Source: Undibacterium piscinae
GTDB lineage: Bacteria; Pseudomonadota; Gammaproteobacteria; Burkholderiales; Burkholderiaceae_D
DNA length: 64,000 nt
NCBI GenBank assembly: GCA_003970805.2
Contig: CP051152.1
Span: 1,116,001 to 1,180,000, forward strand
Reading direction: 5' to 3'
Shown: in pieces, positions 9,165 to 14,763 of the stretch
Layout: every line of letters starts with the position of its first letter
Position numbering within the stretch: the first letter of the stretch is position 1
Program-made: the position numbers and the translations under genes
Notes under the pieces: generated by a model
The model's input: only the letters and a program-made list of their open reading frames with translations
What the model was told of the DNA's origin: nothing
Databases searched by the model: none

Positions 9165-9235
9165 GCCTAAGTCTAAGCCTAAGCCTAAGCCTAAGCCTAA
9201 GCCTAAGCCTAAGCCTAAGCCTAAGCCTAAGCCTA
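9159..9235. repeat. GCCTAA hexanucleotide tandem array, about 12.8 copies
   Basis: Twelve consecutive GCCTAA units run from 9159 to 9230, followed by a partial GCCTA. The third unit is the single variant GTCTAA. The first unit contains the in-frame TAA of the SnoaL-like gene, and because the unit is 6 bp every later unit repeats that stop codon in frame. No other function is evident. Confidence 0.97.
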
Positions 9236-9299
9236 TCAGAGCAAAATTTGCATCAAGCTATTTCAGGCTAGCCTCATCCAAGCAGCTTTAAAAAAATTA

Positions 9300-9371
9300 G
9301 GCATAGGCCGGATACCCAGTATCCATGCGGGTTTCCAGCCTATCTGCCCTGCAGGCCGCATGGGCTATGCG
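9300..9371. repeat. REP-like repeat, copy B
   Basis: Gapless partner of the copy at 1202-1273. Its core CCATGCGGGT and CCGCATGG form the two arms of an imperfect palindrome around CAGCCTATCTGCCC. It sits between the hexanucleotide array and a terminator. Confidence 0.72.
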
Positions 9372-9426
9372 CAAGGGCATGGCAGGATTTTATTTTCCAT
9401 TAAGTTCTCATTAATTTCACATTAAT

Positions 9427-9457
9427 AAGCCCGCAGGCATGTGCCGCGGGCTTTTTT
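9427..9457 (+). terminator. Rho-independent terminator of the MBL-fold/SnoaL transcript
   Basis: AAGCCCGC pairs with GCGGGCTT around an 11-nt loop, followed by further T residues. It follows the SnoaL-like gene and its repeats and precedes the sigma-factor gene. Confidence 0.85.
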
Positions 9458-9575
9458 GTTGCTGTCGCTGCCGGACTCACAGAATTGAACTCTGTATTTG
9501 AATCCAAACTTCTGATGCGCACGTATATCAAGACATCACCGTCTTTTTACTCCCACCCATCACGCTCCTAAGGCC

Positions 9576-10223
9576 ATGCACGCACACTCCCCTCTCGCTC
9601 AACAGCAAACAGCAAGGCCCATATTTAGCGCGATGCGCAATCGCCAGGACAGCCACCAACAATTGCTAACGATGCGGCCACTATTATTACGCTATGCGCT
9701 GCAGCGATTACGCAATCCTGCGCAGGCCGAAGATGCGGTACAAGAAGCGCTGCTGGCGGCGCTGGAACAGCCAGATCGTTTTGCCGGGCGCGCAGCATTT
9801 CGCACCTATGTCGCAGGCATACTCAAATATAAAATCATCGACATTCTGCGTGCTTCAGAAAGAGAAACATCGCTGATATTGGATGATGAGGCGGCTGAGT
9901 CCGACCTGATCGATAGCCTGCTCAACAGTACGCGCAACAGCACGCACCAGGCTTACCACAAGCCGCCAGTGGCGCGCGCGGGCAATGCCCCCGACACGCT
10001 ACTAGAGCAAAAAGATTTTTTCCGCATATTCGAGAGTTCGCTAGAAAAATTGCCCATCAAAACCGCCAAGGTATTCATGATGCACGCCTGGTTGGAATGC
10101 GAAGCCGAAGAAATCTGCGCAGAACTCAACCTATCCGCCGCCAATTTATGGGTCGTACTATTTCGTGCCCGCTTAAGACTGCGCAGCTCACTGAACTTGC
10201 ATGGCATTTGTCGTCTGGCCTGA
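9576..10223 (+). CDS. ECF-like RNA polymerase sigma-70 factor
   Basis: 215 residues. Region 2 is clear: LLRYALQRLRNPAQAEDAVQ, then EALLAAL and TYVAGILKYKIIDILR (core binding and -10 recognition). Region 4 is visible as SLEKLPIKTAKVFMMHAWLE, followed by ICAELNLSAANLWVVLFRAR, the -35 helix-turn-helix. The two are joined by a long linker (~residues 110-150), as in the sigma factors that many betaproteobacteria pair with a small zinc-finger anti-sigma gene. No such partner follows here: the next gene, 260 bp on, encodes a TetR protein. The ATG at 9576 has a poor ribosome site; later starts at 9633 or 9672 are possible. The target promoters are unknown. Confidence 0.85.
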   Translation: MHAHSPLAQQQTARPIFSAMRNRQDSHQQLLTMRPLLLRYALQRLRNPAQAEDAVQEALLAALEQPDRFAGRAAFRTYVAGILKYKIIDILRASERETSLILDDEAAESDLIDSLLNSTRNSTHQAYHKPPVARAGNAPDTLLEQKDFFRIFESSLEKLPIKTAKVFMMHAWLECEAEEICAELNLSAANLWVVLFRARLRLRSSLNLHGICRLA

Positions 10224-10412
10224 TGCCGCTAACATTTGCTGCTTATTTTCGAACATGCGCTACGGCGCAATTGCCGCAACCATTGCGCCTTCGGTCACTA
10301 ATTAAATACGAGGTCTTCCTTTTTCAGGTTCCCAGCCCTGCATTCTCACGCTCAAGTGCCAACGCCAATAAACATAATAAAAAATTAATTTAATCGAATA
10401 CTCTCATGATTC

Positions 10413-10441
10413 TTGCACTTAAAATACTTTAGGTATATATT
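10413..10441 (+). promoter_or_regulatory. Sigma-70 promoter of the TetR gene
   Basis: TTGCAC (10413-10418) and TATATT (10436-10441) are separated by 17 bp and lie about 40 bp upstream of the TetR start. A good match to the sigma-70 consensus. Confidence 0.65.
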
Positions 10442-10483
10442 AAAGTCAATAATCTTCAATTTTAAAGATAGTGAGTATTGATT

Positions 10484-11209
10484 ATGAAAACATCTAAATC
10501 CCAGCAAGAACAAACCCGGCGCCAGATTATTCGCACTGCAGTCGATCTGATGACCGAGCATGGTTATGACGCAAGCAGCATGAAACAGATCGCGCGGGCA
10601 GCAGGAATTGGCGATGCCACGATCTATAAATACTTTCCGACCAAAGAGAAGTTAATGCTCGGTTATTACGAATTGTGTATTGAAATCGTACTGGAGCAAA
10701 CTTTAGAAACGCCGGGCTTTGATGAGTTTGGCTTGCAGGAGCGTTTGCAACGCCTGGTGGATGCCTTGCTTGAATTGTTATTGGCAGACCGTGAGTTTGT
10801 CGCAATTACGCGCAGCGTAGTCGGCAAATCGCCCTTACTGATGATGCGTGACAATATGCCAGGACAGCAAGCCTTAAAAGCGCAAGTAGTGGCGTTTATC
10901 GATGCGGCTGAGCTGAGTGGCGAGATCGCGGTGTGTGATTTTAAAAATATGCTGGGCGGCCTGTTTGCCGATTACCTGTTTGCAGTGATAGCGTATTGGC
11001 TGAAAGATGAATCAGAAGAATTTTCTGATACCACGCAACTGGTCGATTTAACCTTGGCGATCCTGGTCCTGGCATTGAAAAGTGGTGTCGTGAATAAGCT
11101 CTCTGAGCTGGCCGGATTCTTGTTACGCAACCAGTTGTCACGTCTGATGCAAAATGGTTCCGGTATTTTGGATATGTTGAAACTGGCCAAACGTGGCCTC
11201 GGAAAATAA
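10484..11209 (+). CDS. TetR/AcrR family transcriptional regulator
   Basis: 241 residues from the ATG at 10484 (a TTG two codons upstream is in frame but less likely). The DNA-binding domain is QIIRTAVDLMTEHGYDASSM followed by KQIARAAGIGDATIYKYFPTKEKLM. The ligand domain (~70-240) is long and helical and ends LLRNQLSRLMQNGSGILDML, resembling TetR proteins with an extended C-terminal helix. A remnant of a beta-propeller protein gene begins 2 bp after the stop codon, so the two once formed an operon. With that partner destroyed, what this regulator now controls is unclear. Confidence 0.88.
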   Translation: MKTSKSQQEQTRRQIIRTAVDLMTEHGYDASSMKQIARAAGIGDATIYKYFPTKEKLMLGYYELCIEIVLEQTLETPGFDEFGLQERLQRLVDALLELLLADREFVAITRSVVGKSPLLMMRDNMPGQQALKAQVVAFIDAAELSGEIAVCDFKNMLGGLFADYLFAVIAYWLKDESEEFSDTTQLVDLTLAILVLALKSGVVNKLSELAGFLLRNQLSRLMQNGSGILDMLKLAKRGLGK

Positions 11210-11211
11210 TC

Positions 11212-11550
11212 ATGAGCAAGGCACCCGCCACCAGTAAATTAAAACGCAGCGCCATTAGCGGTCTGGCGCTGGTTCGATATCGCCAAACGCGAAATCAGCT
11301 CGGTAGTGCCGGTAGGTCGTGATCCTTACGGTGCGGCACTGACACCGGATGGCCGTTACGTGTACTCGGGCAACCTGGCTGACAATACCGTCTCGGTGAT
11401 CGAAGTGGCCAGCCTCAAGGTAGTTGCCACCATCAGCGGCTTTTCAAGCACGCGCGACGGCAAACTGGCTATGTCGAAGACCTGAGCATCCGTGTCATCG
11501 GGCAGATCACCGCGCGCGACAGTAAGGCAATGGGCTTCACTACGGTATAA
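11212..11550 (+). pseudogene. Remnant of a secreted YVTN-type beta-propeller protein, with internal deletions and frameshifts
   Basis: An ATG at 11212, 2 bp after the TetR stop, opens a frame reading MSKAPATSKLKRSAISGLAL, which looks like the start of an export signal, and stops 37 codons on. From about 11270 another frame reads FDIAKREISSVVPVGRDPYG, then AALTPDGRYVYSGNLADNTV and SVIEVASLKVVATISGF, a standard beta-propeller blade. Near 11470 a further single-base shift leads into YVEDLSIRVIGQITARDSKA and a TAA at 11548-11550. The pieces are in correct order on one strand, so a full-length gene lost large internal parts and acquired at least two frame changes. It is not translatable as one protein. 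The MerR reading frame runs antisense across its 3' half. Confidence 0.8.
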
Positions 11551-12087
11551 AATCTCAAACAGGCAGCGCCACTGCGTATGCGCTTCTTCAAGCACAAGGC
11601 GGGCGAATGGGATACGCGTTGGCGGCATGCGGTTTTGGATTCTGGCCTGGTCGTGTTTGAGAAGTGTGCGACCTTGCATCACCCAGTTCATTTGTTTAAC
11701 CGTTACACAGACAGTTCGAGATCGATACGGTGCGATTGAGATCACGGCCGCAATGTGGCTAGTCGCTTTGCAAACGGCGGCGTGTTGTAGTCCATCACGC
11801 ATTGCGGTTAATTTTTGGATGGTGCGATCGAGTTCCCTGGCTTTGTCTAACAAGAGTTGTCGATCAATTTGCGGGGTGCCTTCTGCGCCTAGCATCGGAG
11901 AAATTTCAGCCAAGGAAAAACCGGCTGCACGCCCTAAGGCGATGAGCGCCAATCGTTCCAAGATGTTGTTGCCAAAAAGTCGCCGCAGCCCGTGTCGGCC
12001 GACCGAACAAATAAGCCCTTTTTCTTCATAAAAACGCAGTGTGGAGGCGGGTAAGCCCGAGCGTTGCGCCACTTCAGCAATATCCAT
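11356..12087 (-). CDS. MerR-family regulator with intact DNA-binding half and a replaced C-terminus
   Basis: 243 residues as it stands. Residues 1-110 are a normal MerR protein: DIAEVAQRSGLPASTLRFYE, EKGLI, a wing, ALIALGRAAGFSLAEISPML and the dimer helix LDRTIQKLTAMRDGLQHAA. Relatives with this helix pattern usually end at about 130-145 residues. Here, after CKATSH (near 11754), the sequence turns into a low-quality stretch that runs through a REP-like repeat and then antisense over the beta-propeller remnant. The true 3' end has evidently been lost and the frame extended by chance. Dimerisation and DNA binding may survive; effector sensing is doubtful. It is divergent from the DUF2938 gene across a MerR-type promoter. 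Confidence 0.8.
   Translation of the reverse strand: MDIAEVAQRSGLPASTLRFYEEKGLICSVGRHGLRRLFGNNILERLALIALGRAAGFSLAEISPMLGAEGTPQIDRQLLLDKARELDRTIQKLTAMRDGLQHAAVCKATSHIAAVISIAPYRSRTVCVTVKQMNWVMQGRTLLKHDQARIQNRMPPTRIPFARLVLEEAHTQWRCLFEILYRSEAHCLTVARGDLPDDTDAQVFDIASLPSRVLEKPLMVATTLRLATSITETVLSARLPEYT
11569..11632. repeat. REP-like repeat, copy D (degenerate)
   Basis: Shares CCACTGCG and the 19-nt block ATGCGCTTCTTCAAGCACA exactly with the copy at 12829-12897, then GAATGGGATACGCG, a decayed form of the right arm. It lies between the beta-propeller remnant and the point where the MerR frame loses similarity. Confidence 0.65.
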
Positions 12088-12098
12088 TTAAATAGTCC

Positions 12099-12129
12099 TT
12101 GACCTCAAGTTAACTTGAACTCGTAGGAT
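12099..12129 (+). promoter_or_regulatory. MerR-type promoter and operator (SoxR-box-like) in front of the DUF2938 gene
   Basis: TTGACC (12099-12104) and TAGGAT (12124-12129) are 19 bp apart, the over-long spacing typical of MerR-activated promoters. Inside the spacer is a perfect 14-bp palindrome, TCAAGTTAACTTGA (12105-12118). Established knowledge: the E. coli SoxR box has the same core, CTCAAGTTAACTTGAG. The divergent MerR gene starts at 12087. Confidence 0.8.
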
Positions 12130-12168
12130 AGCAGCCTATTTCAATCAAAGAGACTGCCGGAGAGAAAA

Positions 12169-12654
12169 ATGAACGATTTATTGAATGTGGTGTTGATTGG
12201 CATTGGAGCGACAGCGGTGATGGATTTATGGAGCCTCATGCGCCAAGCACTGCTCCGCATCCCAATGCCAAACTATGGTTTGCTCGGCCGATGGATTGCG
12301 CATATGCCCCGTGGCCGTTTTCGCCATAACAGCATAAAAGATTCCGCAGCTGTACGCGGCGAAGCTATTTTAGGATGGCTGACCCATTATCTGGTGGGCA
12401 TCACATTCGCTGCCATGCTCGTTGCGATTTGGGGAATGGCTTGGATTGGGCTGCCGACGATTGCCCCCGCCCTGGCCGTCGGCGTAGGAAGCGTGACTGC
12501 GCCCTTCTTTTTAATGCAACCGGGGATGGGCGCAGGTATTGCGGCCTCACGCACGCCTCATCCTGCGTCGGCGCGCTTACAGAGTTTGATCACGCACATC
12601 GTTTTTGGCTGCGGACTCTATATCGCTGCTCGAATCATAGTGCTGATAGCCTGA
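12169..12654 (+). CDS. DUF2938 family integral membrane protein
   Basis: 161 residues with four hydrophobic segments: the N-terminus (LLNVVLIGIGATAVMDLWSL), ~residues 65-88, ~90-115 (including APFFLMQPGMGAGIAASRTP) and the C-terminus (IVFGCGLYIAARIIVLIA). The GIGATAVMDLW start and the MQPGMGAGIAASRTP motif are typical of DUF2938, a small family with no assigned function. Such genes are commonly found beside MerR regulators, as here, where the promoter carries a MerR-type 19-bp spacer with a SoxR-like box. That suggests induction by a redox-active or toxic compound, but this is inference. Confidence 0.85.
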   Translation: MNDLLNVVLIGIGATAVMDLWSLMRQALLRIPMPNYGLLGRWIAHMPRGRFRHNSIKDSAAVRGEAILGWLTHYLVGITFAAMLVAIWGMAWIGLPTIAPALAVGVGSVTAPFFLMQPGMGAGIAASRTPHPASARLQSLITHIVFGCGLYIAARIIVLIA

Positions 12655-12753
12655 ATATGAAGCTCAAACCAAATCATCGCCATTTTTCATTGACTACCAA
12701 GCCCTCAGGAAAATTCAATGTATATCCCCGCTCGTTTCTCCCCTATCCTATTT

Positions 12754-12778
12754 AACGCGGTAAGGCGCAATTGCAGGG
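12754..12778 (+). repeat. Direct repeat AACGCGGTAAGGCG..., copy 1
   Basis: 25 bp, AACGCGGTAAGGCG followed by CAATTGCAGGG; 22 of 25 positions match the copy at 14652-14676 in the same orientation. The two copies bracket the monooxygenase-like gene and the cassette genes. Confidence 0.75.
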
Positions 12779-12828
12779 AGCAATTGGCTTCATCTATTGA
12801 ACTGTTTGGAATCGCATAAGCATGCCTG

Positions 12829-12897
12829 CCACTGCGCATATTCCATGCGCTTCTTCAAGCACATCGGCCTGCAGCCCGCATGGAATATGCGCAGTGG
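12829..12897. repeat. REP-like palindromic repeat, copy C
   Basis: A perfect 21-bp inverted repeat: the arm at 12829-12849 (CCACTGCG, CATATTCC, ATGCG) pairs with 12877-12897 across a 27-nt loop that includes CTTCTTCAAGCACA. It is the best-preserved palindrome of the family in this window. Confidence 0.85.
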
Positions 12898-12992
12898 GCT
12901 TGCCTGTTTTGAGATTGCTTACAATGGGATAGATGGAGCACGCTACGTCTTACCGAGTTACAAGCTTGAATTCAATTGCGTTGCTAACTCTT

Positions 12993-13322
12993 TTAGTTTT
13001 TTGAAGGTAAAACCATGAGGTCAGAGACTGGCTCTAGAACGATTTCAGGGAAGCGTTCTGCGATGGCCTCGGTCATCTGGCGCTCAGCTTCAGGATCTAC
13101 AGATTCGAGAGCGAATGCCTGTTTCCTGGCGTCTGCACTCGGCCACTGTGCATAGCTGTACCACAAACCATCGGGACCGCGGTGCAGACGAGAGCCAAGC
13201 GAGCCACGCTCAGAAAGCAGCAACTCTGAAACGCGTGTCCATGCCCTCACAAATGATACTTCGGCGTCTTCGTGCAGACGCCACCGATACAAAACGGCAA
13301 ACCCTGGACCTTTTGAACTCAT
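12993..13322 (-). CDS. Antibiotic-biosynthesis-monooxygenase-like (ABM) domain protein
   Basis: 109 residues from the ATG at 13322, which has an AAGAGAG ribosome site; longer in-frame starts at 13346 and 13445 lack one. The sequence FAVLYRWRLHEDAEVSFVRA followed by WTRVSELLLSERGSLGSRLH and GPDGLWYSYAQWPSADARKQ fits the dimeric ferredoxin-like ABM fold. Family members include quinol monooxygenases and heme-degrading proteins, but many are uncharacterised and no catalytic residue can be assigned. It is transcribed against the flanking genes and stands alone, between the two copies of a direct repeat and next to an integron cassette. Confidence 0.75.
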   Translation of the reverse strand: MSSKGPGFAVLYRWRLHEDAEVSFVRAWTRVSELLLSERGSLGSRLHRGPDGLWYSYAQWPSADARKQAFALESVDPEAERQMTEAIAERFPEIVLEPVSDLMVLPSKN

Positions 13323-13607
13323 GCGCGCACTCTCTTGGATAGTCATCGAATTTTTTCGCAGCGTGCAGTTTACCATCGAGTTTGCTGCGCATTGCTCATG
13401 CTGCTCGTCGAGTGCTCCTTGCTTCACAACGCTGTTGCAACGCAAGACCTGACCTTGGCAGCTCGTTTAATGGTATCCAAAATGCAATAAATATTTCCAA
13501 AGCCAGTCCACTACCGGGTTTCAAAAATTTTTTATTAAAGTATCATGCGTAGCCCGTCACGGTGGCGCACATTTCTAGTTAGTCCGTTCTCATATTTTGG
13601 AGTTCTA

Positions 13608-14018
13608 ATGCTATCCATCATCGAAATCACAATATCTACCTTTGTTACGAACTCAATGCTTCGCGGACTCGCAGAACGAGCAAAGAACGGTAGATCAAGA
13701 ATGTTTATTGCAAAAATCAGCGAATGTGACGTTGGTTTTCTTTGCTACGACAACTGGAGCGATCAGTCGTTAGGATTCATTTACGAATTATTTGTACTTC
13801 CGGAGTACCGAGGACGAGGCATCGGTAGCAAATTGCTTTCATACTCTGAGGAACTTGCGAAGAGCCTTCACTGCGAATCGATTAGGCTAGAGCCCCGCCC
13901 TTTTGATCGCACGATAGATTCAAGCTGGCTTATTTCGTGGTACATCGGGAAAGGATATATGTCAATGCCAAATGACCCAGCAAAGATGGAGAAATTACTT
14001 GTTACTAAAGAGGCCTAA
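13608..14018 (+). CDS. GNAT-family N-acetyltransferase carried on an integron gene cassette
   Basis: 136 residues from the ATG at 13608, which has a GGAG ribosome site 6 bp upstream; an open frame from 13545 has none. The acetyl-CoA binding motif is intact: LGFIYELFVLPEYRGRGIGS followed by KLLSYSEELAKS. The C-terminal YIGKGY segment is also usual for the fold. The TAA stop (14016-14018) lies inside the first core site of an attC recombination site, the typical compact ending of a cassette ORF. Substrate unknown; cassette GNAT genes include aminoglycoside and other drug acetyltransferases as well as many of unknown role. No integrase or cassette promoter is in the window. Confidence 0.88.
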   Translation: MLSIIEITISTFVTNSMLRGLAERAKNGRSRMFIAKISECDVGFLCYDNWSDQSLGFIYELFVLPEYRGRGIGSKLLSYSEELAKSLHCESIRLEPRPFDRTIDSSWLISWYIGKGYMSMPNDPAKMEKLLVTKEA

Positions 14019-14110
14019 CCATTTAATCAACCTGACAGCTCAAAGCTACGCTTTGGGTTCCTTCCATGCCTCGGGCATTCCGGCTGCAAGTTATTTCCAA
14101 CGTTAGGCCT
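14011..14110 (+). other. Integron attC recombination site
   Basis: The ends are inverse complements of 9 bp: AGGCCTAAC (14011-14019) and GTTAGGCCT (14102-14110). They contain the core consensus RYYYAAC (GCCTAAC) and GTTRRRY (GTTAGGC). Inside, AACCTGACAGC can pair imperfectly with GCTGCAAGTT to form the second stem. The terminal loop holds two mini-hairpins, CAAAGctacGCTTTG and ATGCCtcGGGCAT. Length, core sites and imperfect internal pairing are those of an attC site. Confidence 0.87.
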
Positions 14111-14153
14111 CTCGAAGCTTTATTCACAACACTCGCACAAGAAAGAGATAGTC

Positions 14154-14603
14154 ATGTTTGGTTTTTTTAAAAAAAAGAGGACACCTCTCGATGCTGTGTT
14201 CGATACTTTAGATAAACAGAGTGTCAAGGCAATAGGAAGCGTTGCGACGGTTCTGGATATGCAACTACTCCTTTGTCGAAATCGGCCAAACTATACGGCT
14301 GAGCTTCAAAGCAAATTTGTGCGAGGCTATCTATTCGGCTTCTTTGACGCAGCTCTACAAAGACTTGGCTCTCCGTGTAAATCTGAGGAAGATGCAATTC
14401 TTAGAATCATTGCAGGTCACTCAATCGTTTTTCACGATCAAAACATTGATACCATTCAATACGTGAAAGATAGTGTCAACCTACAAGATGATCCGACATA
14501 CAAGGCCGCTCATCAGAAGGGAGTTGATGAACTATTTCGGTGTTTCGGAACTGAAGAGAGAAAGCCTGTGGGTCTGATTAAATATTTCATGGAGCTTGAG
14601 TGA
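14154..14603 (+). CDS. Hypothetical protein of a second gene cassette
   Basis: 149 residues beginning MFGFFKKKRTPLDAVFDTLD, with an AAAGAGAT ribosome site. It starts 52 bp after the GTTAGGC end of the attC site, as expected of the next gene in a cassette array. The protein is soluble, helical-looking and has no signal peptide; RGYLFGFFDAALQRLG and an HSIVFHDQN segment are its most distinctive parts. I do not recognise the family. Downstream, no complete attC is found before the insertion sequence, so the 3' end of this cassette has been lost or displaced. Confidence 0.7.
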   Translation: MFGFFKKKRTPLDAVFDTLDKQSVKAIGSVATVLDMQLLLCRNRPNYTAELQSKFVRGYLFGFFDAALQRLGSPCKSEEDAILRIIAGHSIVFHDQNIDTIQYVKDSVNLQDDPTYKAAHQKGVDELFRCFGTEERKPVGLIKYFMELE

Positions 14604-14651
14604 AAAGCCAAATCGACTGCATAGCAGGTGGGTCTACTACCTCCGCGCACC

Positions 14652-14676
14652 AACGCGGTAAGGCGTAATCGTAGGG
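14652..14676 (+). repeat. Direct repeat AACGCGGTAAGGCG..., copy 2
   Basis: AACGCGGTAAGGCG followed by TAATCGTAGGG; three differences from the copy at 12754-12778. It is immediately outside, or at, the left end of the IS110 element. CCGCG just upstream pairs with CGCGG in the repeat to form a small hairpin. Confidence 0.75.
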
Positions 14677-14681
14677 CAATG

Positions 14682-14761
14682 GAATGGACTCCTCCCCCTA
14701 CGGCATCAACTGTGCCAAACTGATGAGTCATAAAACTAGTCAGTTCACAGAGGAGAAGTCC
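14682..14761 (+). promoter_or_regulatory. Inverted repeat bracketing the transposase leader, may mask its ribosome site
   Basis: TGGACTCCTC near 14685 pairs, with a 3-nt bulge, with GAGGAGAAGTCCA just before the transposase ATG at 14764. The right arm contains the GAGGAG ribosome-binding sequence. If the leader RNA folds this way, translation would be repressed until the arm is freed, a common brake on transposase expression. Inferred from sequence only. Confidence 0.45.
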
Positions 14762-14763
14762 AA

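Larger units (their letters stand above)
9236..9575. other. Intergenic region with REP-like copy B, a terminator and a possible promoter zone
   Basis: 340 bp with no gene. It contains the REP-like repeat at 9300-9371 and the terminator at 9427-9457. After that, 9460-9575 must hold the sigma-factor promoter, which I cannot place. A short stretch near 9475-9505 resembles a tRNA T-arm on the minus strand but has no matching 5' half. Confidence 0.5.
12655..12992. other. Intergenic region with two repeats, no gene
   Basis: 338 bp between the converging DUF2938 and monooxygenase-like genes. It contains the AACGCGGTAAGGCG direct-repeat copy (12754-12778) and REP-like copy C (12829-12897). I see no open frame with coding character. 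Confidence 0.6.

Noticed and set aside
9159..9235. A CRISPR array or telomere-like function for the GCCTAA repeat.
   Set aside because: Units are contiguous with no spacers, so not CRISPR. The similarity to a eukaryotic telomere motif has no meaning in the middle of a bacterial chromosome.
9071..9271. Frame encoding a (Ser-Leu)n protein after the SnoaL-like gene.
   Set aside because: It is the hexanucleotide array read in another phase.
9472..9510. A tRNA-like T-arm on the minus strand (ACAGA-GTTCAAT-TCTGT followed by GAGTCCG).
   Set aside because: No D-arm, anticodon arm or complementary acceptor strand is found at the right distance. It could be a tRNA fragment left by an old integration, but a chance hairpin explains it equally well.
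11492..12031. 179-codon plus-strand frame opposite the MerR gene.
   Set aside because: It is the antisense of MerR and of the junction region; composition is Ser/Arg/Cys-rich and no family is recognisable.
13570..13590. GTTAGTC as the 5' boundary (attC or attI core) of the first cassette.
   Set aside because: It does not match GTTRRRY at the sixth base and has no inverse-complement partner upstream, so I do not call a site.
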